64,000 nucleotides of DNA from Qipengyuania atrilutea (lineage in GTDB: Bacteria > Pseudomonadota > Alphaproteobacteria > Sphingomonadales > Sphingomonadaceae): assembly GCF_013370205.1 (NCBI RefSeq), contig NZ_JABWGV010000002.1, positions 124,001 through 188,000 of the forward strand. The letters are read 5' to 3'. The position numbers were made by a program, and so were the translations under genes. Under the pieces are notes generated by a model. That model did not search any database. It was not told where the DNA came from and was given only the letters and a program-made list of their open reading frames with translations. Shown in pieces: positions 36,477 through 46,678 of the stretch. The stretch's first letter is position 1. The number at the start of each line of letters is the position of its first letter.

Positions 36477-36495
36477 GTCAATGATAATCACTCGC
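36477..36495 (-). promoter_or_regulatory. Fur-like iron box before the pepSY-TonB operon
   Basis: On the minus strand the 19-mer GCGAGTGATTATCATTGAC matches the classical Fur box consensus (GATAATGATTATCATTATC type) at about 13 of 19 positions, including the TGATTATCATT core. It ends 31 bases before the pepSY start codon and is divergent from the oxoprolinase gene. Position and operon content (iron receptor plus PepSY reductase-like protein) support Fur control. Confidence 0.65.
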
Positions 36496-36572
36496 AATAG
36501 CAGCACGAAACGCTTCAACCATTGCGCATGCGCGGATTTGAATTCCGCGCGGCTCCGTGCGAAGCGAGACGA

Positions 36573-39500
36573 ATGAACCCTTCGCGCACGCCAAAAGCCT
36601 GGCATTTCGCAGTGGACCGGGGCGGCACCTTTACCGATGTCGTTGCGACCACGCCCGATGGAACGCTTGTCACCGACAAGCTGCTGTCGGAAAATCCCGG
36701 CTTTTACGATGATGCCGCAAGCGAGGCGGTGCGCCGCCTCATGGCGAGGCATGACGAGGGTCCGATCGCTGAGATCCGGATCGGGACGACGGTTGCGACC
36801 AACGCGCTCCTCGAACGCAAGGGAGAGCGGCTGGCTCTCGCGATCACGCGCGGCTTCAGGGATGCGCTGCGGATCGGCACACAGGCGCGGCCCGACATTT
36901 TCGCGCGGCACATCGTCCTTCCCGAGCAACTGCCGGCGACCGTGATCGAAATCCAGGAGCGGATAAGCGCGCAAGGCGAAGTGCTGTCTCCGCTGGATGA
37001 GAATGGCGCGCGCAGCGAGTTCGAACGTTTGAAGGCCGAGGGCTACGACGCACTCGCCATCGTGCTGATGCACGGCTGGAAATACCGCGGCCACGAAGAG
37101 CGGCTTGCTGCAATCGCGCGGGAGATCGGCTTCGCGCAGGTCAGCGTCAGTCATGAGGTTGCGCCGTTGATCCGCCTTGTGCCGCGCGGCGACACCACCG
37201 TGGTCGACGCCTATCTCTCGCCGGTGCTGAAGCGCTATACCGACGGGCTGGCGGCAGGCCTTCCGGAAACCGGCTCGCTGCGTTTCATGCAATCGAACGG
37301 CGGGCTGGCCGAAGTCGGTGCATTTCGCGGCAAGGACGCGATCCTCTCCGGCCCGGCGGGCGGCGTCGTGGGCATGGTTGCCGCGGGTGCGCCGCTCGGT
37401 CACACGAAACTCATAGGTTTCGACATGGGCGGAACGAGCACCGACGTAACGCACTACGCGGGCGAATACGAGCTGACTGGCGACAGCGTCGTCGCGGGCG
37501 TTCGGGTTGCGGCCCCCATGATGCAGATCCACACTGTCGCAGCGGGCGGCGGCTCCATCTGCAGCTTCGACAATTCGCGCTTCCGCGTCGGTCCCGAGAG
37601 CGCCGGAGCGGACCCCGGCCCTGCGTGCTACCGCAAGGGCGGCCCGCTGACGGTCACCGACTGCAATCTCTTTCTCGGACGTATAGACCCTGCCTTTTTC
37701 CCCACCGTGTTCGGGCCGAAGGGTGACGAACCGCTCGATCCTTCCGCCTCGAGGGCGCGGCTCGAAGAGATTGCCGGGCAGCTACCCGAGCCGAAGTCGC
37801 TCGAGGATATCGCCGAAGGTTTTCTCGCCATCGCGGTCGACAGCATGGCGAATGCCATTCGCAAGATCAGCGTCGCACGCGGCCACGACGTGACGACATA
37901 CGCGCTCGCCAGCTTCGGCGGCGCGGGCGGACAGCACGCCTGCAAGGTCGCGGACGCGCTCGGCATGGAGACGGTGCTCGTCCATCCGCTCGCCGGCATC
38001 CTGTCGGCTTACGGTATTGGACTCGCTCCGGTGAAAGCCATTCGCGAAGTGAGCGTCGTGCGTCCGCTCGGCGACGATTTTGCGCGCGAGTTGGCGGCGC
38101 TTCAGGATGAGGCGCAAGAGGCACTGGCCGAGCAGGGTATCGCACCAGATACCATCAGCCTCGAAAGTAGGGCGCGGCTGCGCTTTACAGGCAGCGACAG
38201 CGTTATCGCGGTCCGCTGCGACGACCCGAAGGCGATGGACGCTGCGTTTCGCGAATTGCACCGCCAGCGGTTCGGCTATTCCGATGCCGATGCGGCCATC
38301 ATGGTCGAAGCGCTGAGCGTCGAAGCCAGCGGCCATTCGGGCGGGCTTGGTCAAAGCAATGCGGAGCCGGTCGCCGCTTCCGGCGAGGCATCCGGCAATT
38401 GGCACACGCTCGAGCGTACGGCGATGACAGGCGGCACTCCCATTTCCGGGCCTGCGCTCATCATCGATCCCGGCTCCACCACCGTGGTCGAGTTCGGTTG
38501 GCAGGCCAACCTCGCGGAAGAAGGCAGCCTCGTCCTGACCCGGACGGAGGTCTTGCAGCGTGACCGCGCGGTGGGGACCGAGGTCGACCCGGTACGGCTC
38601 GAAATCTTCAACAACCTGTTCATGGCGATCGCCGAAGAAATGGGCGTGGTGCTTCAGTCCACCGCGACCAGCGTGAACATCAAAGAGCGGCTCGACTTCT
38701 CCTGCGCGCTGTTCGATGCGGAGGGCAGCCTGATCGCCAACGCGCCGCATATCCCGGTGCATCTCGGCAGCATGGGCGACAGCATCGCGCGGGTGATCGA
38801 GGCGCGCAGCGGCAGGGCGGACGGACGCGGCTTTCGGCGCGGCGATGCCTATGTGCTCAACGATCCCTACCGCGGCGGGACGCATCTGCCCGACATCACC
38901 GTTATCGTTCCGGTATTCTATGGCGAGGATAGCAGCGAGCCCGATGCCTTCGTTGCCGCGCGCGGCCATCATGCCGACATCGGCGGGATCGCGCCCGGAT
39001 CGATGCCGCCCGAAAGCCGCCATATCGACGAGGAAGGGGTCATGATCGACAACTTCCTGCTGGTAGACGAAGGGACCTTCCGCGAAGATGCGATGCGCGA
39101 GGCGCTTGCCGCCGCGAAGCACCCCGTGCGCAACCCCGTGCGCAACCTCTCCGACCTGCGTGCGCAGCTCGCCGCCTGTACGCGCGGGAGCGAACTGCTC
39201 ACCGGCGCCGCCCGCGATCAGGGCAGCGAGGTCGTCGCGGCCTACATGGCGCATGTCCTCGGCAACGCGGAGGAGAGTGTGCGCCGCCTCCTCGACCGGC
39301 TGACCGACGGCGAGTTCGCCTATCCGATGGACAACGGCGCGGTCGTCAAGGTCGCCATTCGCATCGACCGCATGGCGCGCTCTGCCGTATTCGACTTCAC
39401 CGGAACGAGCGGTCAGCTACCCGACAATTTCAACGCACCGCGTTCGATCACGAGAGCGGCGGCGCTCTATGTGCTGCGAACGCTTATCGACGACGAAATA

Positions 39501-40136
39501 CCGATGAACGACGGATGCCTCCGGCCGGTCGAACTGGTCGTGCCGGAAGGCTCGATGCTCAATCCGCGGCCGGGTGCCGCCGTGGTCGCGGGCAACGTCG
39601 AGACCAGCCAGGTCGTCACAGATACGCTGTTCGCCGCGACCGGCCGCCTCGCGCCGAGCCAAGGGACTATGAACAACTTCACCTTCGGCAACCGCGACGA
39701 CCAGTATTACGAAACCATTTGCGGCGGGGCGGGAGCGGGACCGGACCACGGCGGGACGAGCGCGGTGCAAACGCACATGACCAACTCGCGGCTGACCGAC
39801 CCCGAGATACTCGAAACGCGGCTGCCGGTCCGGCTGGAGCGGTTTGCCATTCGCAAAGGATCGGGCGGGAAGGGGGCATATCCCGGCGGCGACGGAGTGG
39901 AGCGGCGCGTGACGTTCCTAGAACCGATGCGCGCGAACATGCTTGCCAACCGGCGCGCGGTCGCTCCCAAAGGCATCTGCGGCGGGGGCGACGCCCAGCC
40001 GGGCCGCAACTGGGTGGAACGGGCGGACGGTTCGCGCAAAGAACTCGGGGCAACCGGGTCGGCAGAAATGAAGCCCGGCGATACCTTCGTCATCCTGACG
40101 CCCGGCGGCGGCGGATACGGGGAGGCGAAGGAATGA
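36573..40136 (+). CDS. ATP-dependent 5-oxoprolinase (fused HyuA-HyuB)
   Basis: This 1187-aa fused hydantoinase A/B protein has the length and order of eukaryote-type 5-oxoprolinases (OPLAH). The HyuA half has the actin-like ATPase motifs [12 protein letters not shown] and [14 protein letters not shown]. The linker is near residue 660. The HyuB half begins [20 protein letters not shown] and contains [27 protein letters not shown] and [14 protein letters not shown]. The predicted reaction is ATP-driven hydrolysis of 5-oxo-L-proline to glutamate. ATG 36573 ([18 protein letters not shown]) fits best; an ATG at 36522 would add 17 residues. The three following genes overlap in series. Hydantoin substrates are an alternative. 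Confidence 0.9.
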   Translation: MNPSRTPKAWHFAVDRGGTFTDVVATTPDGTLVTDKLLSENPGFYDDAASEAVRRLMARHDEGPIAEIRIGTTVATNALLERKGERLALAITRGFRDALRIGTQARPDIFARHIVLPEQLPATVIEIQERISAQGEVLSPLDENGARSEFERLKAEGYDALAIVLMHGWKYRGHEERLAAIAREIGFAQVSVSHEVAPLIRLVPRGDTTVVDAYLSPVLKRYTDGLAAGLPETGSLRFMQSNGGLAEVGAFRGKDAILSGPAGGVVGMVAAGAPLGHTKLIGFDMGGTSTDVTHYAGEYELTGDSVVAGVRVAAPMMQIHTVAAGGGSICSFDNSRFRVGPESAGADPGPACYRKGGPLTVTDCNLFLGRIDPAFFPTVFGPKGDEPLDPSASRARLEEIAGQLPEPKSLEDIAEGFLAIAVDSMANAIRKISVARGHDVTTYALASFGGAGGQHACKVADALGMETVLVHPLAGILSAYGIGLAPVKAIREVSVVRPLGDDFARELAALQDEAQEALAEQGIAPDTISLESRARLRFTGSDSVIAVRCDDPKAMDAAFRELHRQRFGYSDADAAIMVEALSVEASGHSGGLGQSNAEPVAASGEASGNWHTLERTAMTGGTPISGPALIIDPGSTTVVEFGWQANLAEEGSLVLTRTEVLQRDRAVGTEVDPVRLEIFNNLFMAIAEEMGVVLQSTATSVNIKERLDFSCALFDAEGSLIANAPHIPVHLGSMGDSIARVIEARSGRADGRGFRRGDAYVLNDPYRGGTHLPDITVIVPVFYGEDSSEPDAFVAARGHHADIGGIAPGSMPPESRHIDEEGVMIDNFLLVDEGTFREDAMREALAAAKHPVRNPVRNLSDLRAQLAACTRGSELLTGAARDQGSEVVAAYMAHVLGNAEESVRRLLDRLTDGEFAYPMDNGAVVKVAIRIDRMARSAVFDFTGTSGQLPDNFNAPRSITRAAALYVLRTLIDDEIPMNDGCLRPVELVVPEGSMLNPRPGAAVVAGNVETSQVVTDTLFAATGRLAPSQGTMNNFTFGNRDDQYYETICGGAGAGPDHGGTSAVQTHMTNSRLTDPEILETRLPVRLERFAIRKGSGGKGAYPGGDGVERRVTFLEPMRANMLANRRAVAPKGICGGGDAQPGRNWVERADGSRKELGATGSAEMKPGDTFVILTPGGGGYGEAKE

Positions 40137-40816
40137 ACTACTGGCCGCTGCTCGGCATCGCAATCGTCGTTGCCGGGTTCGCGCTGCGCTTCAATCCTTT
40201 GCTGGTCGTAGTCGTCGCGGCTTTGGCGACCGGCGTGCTGGCGGGGCTCGATCTCGTTTCGGTCATCGAAGCACTGGGCAGCGCCTTCAACGACAACCGC
40301 TACATCAGCGTCACCTGGATCATTCTTCCGGTGATTGGCCTGCTCGAACGATACGGCCTGCAGGAGCGCGCCCGTGCGGTTATTGAAAGCGTGCGCGGCG
40401 CGACCATGGCCAAGCTGCTCACTCTCTACCTCCTGTTCCGGCAGCTTACCGCCGCGCTCGGGATGAAGGACATCGGCGGCCATCCCCAAGCGGTGCGGCC
40501 GCTCGTCGCGCCAATGGCCGAGGCGGCGGCGGTCAAGTCGCACGGGGACATCCCGGAGGATGAGCGGCAGAAGGTACTGGCAATGGCCGCTGCGACCGAC
40601 AATGTCGGTCTGTTCTTCGGCGAAGACATATTCTTCGCCATCGCTTCGATCCTGCTAATCCAAGGCGTCTTCGAGAGCGCCGGCTATCCGCTGACGCCGC
40701 TGCAATTGTCAGTCTGGGCGATCCCGACCGCGATCTGCGCCTTCGTCATTCACGGCTGGCGGATCAATGCGCTCGACCGGCGGATCGGCCGGATAGCAGG
40801 GAGCGCGAAGCCATGA
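40133..40816 (+). CDS. DUF969 membrane protein
   Basis: This 227-aa integral membrane protein of the DUF969 family has about six hydrophobic segments and the conserved [14 protein letters not shown] and [20 protein letters not shown] blocks. DUF969 and DUF979 proteins occur as a pair next to oxoproline or pyroglutamyl-peptidase genes and are thought to form a two-component permease; this is inferred from gene neighbourhood. It overlaps the oxoprolinase stop (ATGA) and the DUF979 start (ATGA). Confidence 0.9.
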   Translation: MNYWPLLGIAIVVAGFALRFNPLLVVVVAALATGVLAGLDLVSVIEALGSAFNDNRYISVTWIILPVIGLLERYGLQERARAVIESVRGATMAKLLTLYLLFRQLTAALGMKDIGGHPQAVRPLVAPMAEAAAVKSHGDIPEDERQKVLAMAAATDNVGLFFGEDIFFAIASILLIQGVFESAGYPLTPLQLSVWAIPTAICAFVIHGWRINALDRRIGRIAGSAKP

Positions 40817-41763
40817 TCACTTACGAATGGCTGTACATTCTCGCAGGCGCTTTCTTCGCGATCTGGTCCGTCCTGAGCCTGCGCGACCGACTGTGGGGCA
40901 ATGCCGCCTTCTGGGGACTGCTTGCGGCAAGTTTCTTCTTGGGCAGCCATCTGTCCGACTTCACGAACGGATGCATCGTGCTGGCAATGGTCGGCATCGC
41001 AGGCGCCGGCGGTCTAAAGCGCAGCAATCCCGCCACAACGGACCCGAAGGAGCGCTTCGTGTTTTCCGAGACGTTCGGCAACCGGTTGTTCGTGCCGGCG
41101 CTAATCGTGCCGCTTACGGCAGTTGCGGGAACGCTGCTCTATAATTTTACGCCGTTTCGCGAGACCGGCCTGTTCGAAGAGCGGCGCGAGACTCTTCTTT
41201 TGTTCGGCATCGGGGTGCTGCTCGCACTTGCCGCGGCGATGGCATGGCTCAGGCCGCCGGTCATGGCACCGGCGGAGGAGGGGCGGCGGCTGCTCGATTC
41301 GATCAGTTGGGCGGCGATCCTGCCGCAACTGCTCGCGGCGCTGGGTGCGGTGTTCGCGCTGGCCGGTGTGGGCGAGATCATCGGCAGCATGGCGAACGAG
41401 ATAATTCCGGGCGGCAGCGTATTCCTGACCGTGGTTGTCTTCTCGCTGGGCATGGCGCTGTTCACCATGATCATGGGCAATGCCTTTGCCGCTTTCCCGG
41501 TCATGGCAGCAGCGATCGGCATCCCGCTACTAGTCGAGGACTACGGCGGCAATCCGGCAGTCATCGGGGCGGTCGGAATGCTCGCCGGCTTCTGCGGCAC
41601 GCTGATGACTCCGATGGCAGCGAACTTCAACATCGTGCCCGCCGCGCTGCTTGAGCTTAAGGATCAGAACGGCGTCATCCGTCAGCAGATCGGGACCGCG
41701 ATTCCGCTGTGGGTGTGCAATGTGGCGATCATCTATGTAGCAGGCTTCGTGCTATGGAACTGA
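40813..41763 (+). CDS. DUF979 membrane protein
   Basis: This 316-aa membrane protein of the DUF979 family has about nine hydrophobic segments. Conserved blocks are FTNGCIVLAMVGIAGAGGL, FGNRLFVPALIVPLTAVAG and IMGNAFAAFPVMAAAIG, then FCGTLMTPMAANFNIVPAALL near the C-terminus. It is the partner of the preceding DUF969 protein and probably the second half of a transporter for 5-oxoproline or a related compound (inference from context). It overlaps the DUF2891 gene by 10 bases. Confidence 0.9.
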   Translation: MITYEWLYILAGAFFAIWSVLSLRDRLWGNAAFWGLLAASFFLGSHLSDFTNGCIVLAMVGIAGAGGLKRSNPATTDPKERFVFSETFGNRLFVPALIVPLTAVAGTLLYNFTPFRETGLFEERRETLLLFGIGVLLALAAAMAWLRPPVMAPAEEGRRLLDSISWAAILPQLLAALGAVFALAGVGEIIGSMANEIIPGGSVFLTVVVFSLGMALFTMIMGNAFAAFPVMAAAIGIPLLVEDYGGNPAVIGAVGMLAGFCGTLMTPMAANFNIVPAALLELKDQNGVIRQQIGTAIPLWVCNVAIIYVAGFVLWN

Positions 41764-42782
41764 CCGAAGATATCGCCCGCCGCTTTGCACGAACTGCGCT
41801 CGGCCATGTTGCTCGTCCCTACCCTTACAAGGACGACCATGTTTACACCGGCGACGACGACGTGCGTCCGCCGCGCGAGGCGCATCCCGTCTTTTTCGGC
41901 AGCTACGACTGGCATAGCTGCGTCCACGGATGGTGGACCCTGCTGACGCTGCGGAGACTCTATCCGGCCATGCCCGAAGCGAAAGAGATCGCCGCGTTGG
42001 CCGAAAAGACATTTACGCCGGAGAAGATCGCTATCGAACGTGCCTATCTGGACCGGCCGGAAGCGCGGGGGTTCGAACGTCCCTACGGCTGGGCGTGGCT
42101 CCTCTACCTTCATCTGGAGGCAGAGCGTCACGGCGACCGCGACTGGGCAGGGCGTCTCGAACCCTTGGCGCGCGCGTTCGGCAGCCGGTTTCCCGGTTAT
42201 CTGGACGTGCTGACCTACCCGATTACGGTCGGCACGCATTTCAATACCTCGTTCGCGCTGACGCTCTCGCGCGAATGGGCGGAGCGACACGACGACACAT
42301 TGCTCGCTGCGATCGACCGCTGGGCGCAGTCGGCATTTGCCGAGCGAAGCGATTACCGCGGGTGGGAGCCGGGCGGCGACGAGTTCCTGTCACCAGTGCT
42401 TTCGGCAGCCATGTTGATGAGCCGCATCATGGAGCGGGAGCAGTTTGCGCCGTGGCTCGACGCATTGGTGCTCGGCAACGGCTGGATCGAGCGGGAGTGT
42501 CACCCCGTAACCGTCAGCGACCGGAGCGACGGCAAGATCGCGCACCTGGACGGTCTCAACCTGAGCCGTGCGTGGCATCTGCAGGTCATCGCCCGCAAGC
42601 TCGGCGCGCACCCTGCGGCGTCGATGCTCGATACACGGGCCGACGCGCATCTGGCAGCCGCGCTTCCGCACGTAACCGGCGATTACATGGGCGAGCACTG
42701 GTTGGCGAGCTTTGCGCTGCTCGCGTTTTTGGCGAGTGAAGCTTCAGCAAAGCCGGGCAGCCAATCGCCGAATGACGAGTAA
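41754..42782 (+). CDS. DUF2891 protein
   Basis: This 342-aa soluble protein of the DUF2891 family is predicted to be an alpha/alpha-toroid-like all-helical fold. Typical segments are HPVFFGSYDWHSCVHGWW (His- and Asp-rich entrance), RPYGWAWLLYLHLEAER, THFNTSFALTLS and KIAHLDGLNLSRAWHL. DUF2891 genes often accompany DUF969/DUF979. The conserved His/Asp/Trp residues suggest an enzyme, possibly an epimerase- or hydrolase-like member of the pathway, but no reaction is known to me. ATG 41754 (MELTEDIARRF) is preferred over an in-frame start at 41709 inside DUF979. Confidence 0.88.
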   Translation: MELTEDIARRFARTALGHVARPYPYKDDHVYTGDDDVRPPREAHPVFFGSYDWHSCVHGWWTLLTLRRLYPAMPEAKEIAALAEKTFTPEKIAIERAYLDRPEARGFERPYGWAWLLYLHLEAERHGDRDWAGRLEPLARAFGSRFPGYLDVLTYPITVGTHFNTSFALTLSREWAERHDDTLLAAIDRWAQSAFAERSDYRGWEPGGDEFLSPVLSAAMLMSRIMEREQFAPWLDALVLGNGWIERECHPVTVSDRSDGKIAHLDGLNLSRAWHLQVIARKLGAHPAASMLDTRADAHLAAALPHVTGDYMGEHWLASFALLAFLASEASAKPGSQSPNDE

Positions 42783-42896
42783 AACGTAGAAAAGTTGAAA
42801 GGTCGGTACGCTATTAACTTGTGATTGCTAATTAACCGTGGAAATAGATTTTTAGCAAATGATTGTCATACAAATGTCATGATGCAGGCGAGGGAC

Positions 42897-43280
42897 ATGG
42901 CCACAGTTTGCCGCAACAACGTCAAAAGCGTGCTCGTCGTCGAAGACGAAGCGCTCATCTTGTTCGACATCAGTTCCGCATTGGAAGATGCGGGTTATGA
43001 CATCGCCGGGGAAGCGGTTTCGCTGGCGGACGGCTGGCGGATCGCCGATCAGGGCGAGCCAGGGGTTGCCGTACTGGACATCAACGTCGGCAGCGAAACG
43101 GTCTGGCCGCTTGCGCGCCACCTCGCCGCGAAAGGTGCGGCACTGGTGTTCGTCAGCGCAAATCTGCACCATGACGAGCTCAAGACCGAATTCGCGTGCT
43201 GGCCTCGCCTCGAAAAGCCGGTGCGCTGCGGCCAGCTGGTCACCGCGATCGAAGCGGCTACGGCAGGCGCAGTCCGCTAA
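42897..43280 (+). CDS. Single-domain response regulator
   Basis: This receiver-only protein of about 127 aa has an acidic pocket (VLVVEDEALILF), phospho-acceptor Asp in AVLDINVG, Ser in place of Thr in LVFVSAN, and the conserved Lys in LEKPVR. There is no output domain. The start is uncertain: ATG 42897 (MATVCRNNVKSVLVV) has a GAGG-like stretch upstream, while ATGs at 42879, 42882 and 42825 would add unconserved residues from an AT-rich leader. Its stop overlaps the stop of the convergent CheBR-HWE kinase. HWE kinases commonly signal to receivers of this kind, so it is the likely partner. Confidence 0.85.
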   Translation: MATVCRNNVKSVLVVEDEALILFDISSALEDAGYDIAGEAVSLADGWRIADQGEPGVAVLDINVGSETVWPLARHLAAKGAALVFVSANLHHDELKTEFACWPRLEKPVRCGQLVTAIEAATAGAVR

Positions 43281-46200
43281 AGCGCGAACCGCAAGGCACG
43301 CCGGTACCCTCCGTCGACCTTTTCCCCGCTGATTTCGCCGTTCAGCTGTTTCGTCGTCACTTCGACGAGCTTCGATCCGAACCCGGCAGCGCCGTCGCCT
43401 GCACTCGATCCGCCTTCCTCGCGCCAGTCGATGGCCAGCGCGCCGTGCTCCAGAGACCAGTTGACCGTCAACTGTCCGTCGGGAACCGATAGCGCTCCGT
43501 ATTTGGAAGCGTTGGTCGTCCATTCGTAAAGAATCATCGCCAGCGGGGTCAGCCTCGATACCGGAACTTCGACCGGCTGGCCCTCGATCGCGATGTTCTG
43601 GTTCGCGGCAGCCGGTTCGAGAACCGTGGCGATCAATTCGCTGAGCTGGACGCCCTCATCGGGCGTGTGCGAATTGGACGTAAGCGAATGCGAGCGTCCG
43701 AGCGCGTGGATGCGCGAACGCAGCGATTCTGCGAATTCGTCGAGATCGTCGGCCTCGCGGCGAACCAGCGCGACCATCGCGGCGATCACCGCGAACAGGT
43801 TCTTCACCCGGTGGTTCATCTCGCGCAGCAGCAATTCGCGTTCTTCGAGAAGCTGGCGCTCGGAGGTGATGTCGTAGGTTACGCCGATGAACTTGTTCTT
43901 TTCTCCGTTCACGATCCGGCGGCCAAGGCCGTGCAGCCACCGCTCCCCGCCGTTCTTCAGCGGCAGGCGGAAGGTTTCGTCGAAGTCCCTCTTGCCGTCC
44001 ATCGCCAGACGCAGCGAGCTGTTGATCCGGTCGCGGTCCTCTACCGGAAGCTTGGCGAGGATCGGCCCCATCTCGTCGCCTTCCTCTTCTTCCAGTTCGA
44101 ACAACTCGCGCTCTTTCGCGTCGAGCACGGTCCTGTCGGTCGACGGTTCGTATTCCCAGATCCCGACCTTCGAGACTTCCAGCGCGAGGCGTAGCCGTTC
44201 GCGTTCCTCTCGCAGTTCCTGCTCCATTCGCAGGGCCTCGGTTACGTCGGTGAAAATAAGCGTCGCGCCGTCGATCGTCCCGTCCAGGCGCCGGTAGGGA
44301 ATCACCCGAGCAAAATATTCGCTGCTGCCGTCGTTCAAGCGCGTGCGATATTCGGACGTCTGGCCTTCAGCGGCCGCGGCTCTCGCCGGTTTCAGGTAAT
44401 CCTTGTCCTCGAGCCTGGTCGAAAGTTCTGAGAGGGGGCGGCCGATGTCGTGGTCGTCGATGGGAAAGACTTCGGCGGCGGCATCGGTGAAGCTTCTGAG
44501 GCACAGGTTCGCATCGACCACCAGCACCATCAGTTCGGTCGTATCGAAGAAATTCTTGAGGTCGGAGTTCGCGACGACGACCTGGTCGACCTTCGTCTTG
44601 AGCTCGTCGTTGACGGTCGTGAGCTCCTCGTTCGTCGACTGAAGCTCCTCGTTCATCGACATCATTTCTTCGTTGGAGCTCTTCAGCTCCTCGTTCGTGG
44701 TCTCCAGTTCCTCGACCGTCGAGCGCAAGCGGTGGCGGGTGGTCTGCAGTTCTTCCTCAAGAAACTGCAGCTGCCCGTCGCCCGCCTCGAACTCTTCCGC
44801 GTCTTCGTTTTCGAACGGTTTGAGCGCGCCCGTCTCCTTGATGACGATCAGATAGCCGCTGTCGCTGACCGGCTCGCACAGGACCGAGACGGCAATCGAC
44901 CCGTATTCGGTGACGATTTCGAGATCGCGCGTGATGACGCGGTTCTGACCGTCCACGACCTTGCGCAGCATCGGGCCGATCGTTTCGCGCAGGCCCGGCC
45001 GGGCCAGGGTCGGCACGTGGACGTGTCGCTCCATCCGGTCCGGAAATTCGAGGAACTTGCCCGCCGCGCCCCATTTCTGGATCAGCACGCCTTCCTCGTC
45101 CACCAGCAGGCTCACGGGCGCATAGCGTTCCGCCAGACGCCTCAGCGCGGCGATTTCAGGCGATTTGGTCGTGCTCCCGTTATCTTCGCTGCTCTGACGC
45201 CGCTGCCGACGCTTGGCATAGACCGGTGCGGTCTGCCGCCCGATCTGGAGCGAGTAATTGCTCTTCACGTTCTTGCGGCGGAAAATCTTGGCGCGCTGGT
45301 TGACGGTGTCGAACAGGTCTTCGAACCGCCCGATCCCTTCCGACGTACCGAGGAACAGGAAACCGCTGTCGCGCAGTGAGAAATGGAACAGCGGCAGGAC
45401 CTGCTTCTGCAGCGTGTCGTCGAAATAGATCAGCAGGTTGCGGCACGAGATCAGGTCGATCTTCGCAAACGGCGGATCGCGCACGAGGTTGTGCACGCTG
45501 AACCGCACCATGTCCCTGATCTGCGGGACCATGGTGAACGTATCGGCATTCCCGATGACGTAGCGGTGCTGATATTCGATCGGTATGTCGCCCAGCGCCG
45601 AGAGCGGATAGTTGGCCGATCGCGCAATATCGAGCATCTTGTCGTCGATATCCGTCGCGAAGATCTGCACATACGGGCGCGTCTCGTTGCGGCGCATGGC
45701 TTCTGCGAAGAGGATCGCGAGCGAGTAGGCTTCCTCGCCGCTCGACGCGCCCGGCACCCAGATGCGGATTTCCTGCCCGTCGCGCGACAGCTTGACCAGT
45801 TTGTCGATGGCGACCTGATTGAGCGCGTCGAACTCGTCGCTGTCGCGAAAGAACTGCGTCACGTTGATGAGCAGGTCCTGGAACAGCGCCTGGCACTCGT
45901 CCTCGTCGCTGCGGATGCGCGTGATGTAGTCCTGCGCGTCGCTGATGGAGAGCACCTGCATTCTGCGGGCGACCCGCCGCGTCATCGTCGAACGCTTGTA
46001 GCGCGAGAAATCGTGCCCGACTGCATTGCGCAGCACGTCGCACAGATCGTCGATGTGATCCGTGACTTCGCCCGCCTCACTGTCGAGGTCCGTATCTCTG
46101 GCGCGCGAGAAGAAACTGTGGAGCGCCTCGATGACGTCCGATGGCTCGGCAACGACATCGACGAGGCCGGTGCTGATGGCGGATACCGGCATTCCGTCGT

Positions 46201-46678
46201 AGCGTGCGGTTTCGGGTTCCTGCGCGATCGCAAGCCCGCCGAGTTCCTTGATCGCGCGCAGTCCGCGGCTGCCGTCGGCACCGGTACCCGACAGAATGAC
46301 GCATGCCGAAAGCTGCTTGCGGTCCTGCGCGAGGCTTTCAAAGAAATCGTCGATGGGTCGGCGCTGCCCGCGCGGGTCGGAGAACTCGGTGAGCTGCAAC
46401 GCGCCGCCTTCGATCGCGAGGCCGTGGCCCGGCGGAATGACGTAGATGTGATCGGCCTCAAGCGCTTCCCCGCCCTCGGCCTGCGTGACCTTCATGTCGG
46501 TGTACCGCTCGATCAGCTGCGCCATCAGCGATTCATGCGTAGGGTCGAGGTGTTGGACGATCACGAACGCCAACCCGGTCCGTCCGTCATACGCCTGGAA
46601 AACTTCCCGTATCGCTTCCAGCCCGCCCGCAGACGCGCCGATTCCGACGACCGGAACGGTTGGGAACGGGGTTGTCAC
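43277..46678 (-). CDS. CheB-CheR-PAS-HWE hybrid histidine kinase
   Basis: This 1133-aa multi-domain sensor has five regions. A CheB methylesterase domain covers about 1-190, with Ser in GIGASAGGLEA, His in QHLDPTHESL and Asp in GTGADGSRG, so the triad is intact. A CheR methyltransferase domain covers about 205-480 (WVPGASSGEEAYSLAI, FATDIDDKMLDIAR, DLISCRNLLIYFD). A long Glu/Asn coiled coil covers about 625-690 (VEELETTNEELKSSNEEMMS). Two PAS domains follow, then a C-terminal HWE kinase (REMNHRVKNLF phospho-acceptor). The GTG start at 46678 overlaps the LOV gene stop (GTGA). This architecture is known in alphaproteobacteria; the signal is probably received through the PAS domains or the neighbouring LOV protein. 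Confidence 0.95.
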   Translation of the reverse strand: MTTPFPTVPVVGIGASAGGLEAIREVFQAYDGRTGLAFVIVQHLDPTHESLMAQLIERYTDMKVTQAEGGEALEADHIYVIPPGHGLAIEGGALQLTEFSDPRGQRRPIDDFFESLAQDRKQLSACVILSGTGADGSRGLRAIKELGGLAIAQEPETARYDGMPVSAISTGLVDVVAEPSDVIEALHSFFSRARDTDLDSEAGEVTDHIDDLCDVLRNAVGHDFSRYKRSTMTRRVARRMQVLSISDAQDYITRIRSDEDECQALFQDLLINVTQFFRDSDEFDALNQVAIDKLVKLSRDGQEIRIWVPGASSGEEAYSLAILFAEAMRRNETRPYVQIFATDIDDKMLDIARSANYPLSALGDIPIEYQHRYVIGNADTFTMVPQIRDMVRFSVHNLVRDPPFAKIDLISCRNLLIYFDDTLQKQVLPLFHFSLRDSGFLFLGTSEGIGRFEDLFDTVNQRAKIFRRKNVKSNYSLQIGRQTAPVYAKRRQRRQSSEDNGSTTKSPEIAALRRLAERYAPVSLLVDEEGVLIQKWGAAGKFLEFPDRMERHVHVPTLARPGLRETIGPMLRKVVDGQNRVITRDLEIVTEYGSIAVSVLCEPVSDSGYLIVIKETGALKPFENEDAEEFEAGDGQLQFLEEELQTTRHRLRSTVEELETTNEELKSSNEEMMSMNEELQSTNEELTTVNDELKTKVDQVVVANSDLKNFFDTTELMVLVVDANLCLRSFTDAAAEVFPIDDHDIGRPLSELSTRLEDKDYLKPARAAAAEGQTSEYRTRLNDGSSEYFARVIPYRRLDGTIDGATLIFTDVTEALRMEQELREERERLRLALEVSKVGIWEYEPSTDRTVLDAKERELFELEEEEGDEMGPILAKLPVEDRDRINSSLRLAMDGKRDFDETFRLPLKNGGERWLHGLGRRIVNGEKNKFIGVTYDITSERQLLEERELLLREMNHRVKNLFAVIAAMVALVRREADDLDEFAESLRSRIHALGRSHSLTSNSHTPDEGVQLSELIATVLEPAAANQNIAIEGQPVEVPVSRLTPLAMILYEWTTNASKYGALSVPDGQLTVNWSLEHGALAIDWREEGGSSAGDGAAGFGSKLVEVTTKQLNGEISGEKVDGGYRRALRFAL

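Noticed and set aside
39122-39145. Tandem 12-base repeat (CCCCGTGCGCAA twice) in the oxoprolinase gene
   Set aside because: It encodes PVRNPVRN, a segment whose R-N-P-x-x-N pattern is normal for the HyuB family, so no recent expansion is implied.
37782-39254. 490-codon open frame on the minus strand inside the oxoprolinase gene
   Set aside because: It is a high-GC shadow of a clearly conserved coding sequence and shows no domain, signal or ribosome site.
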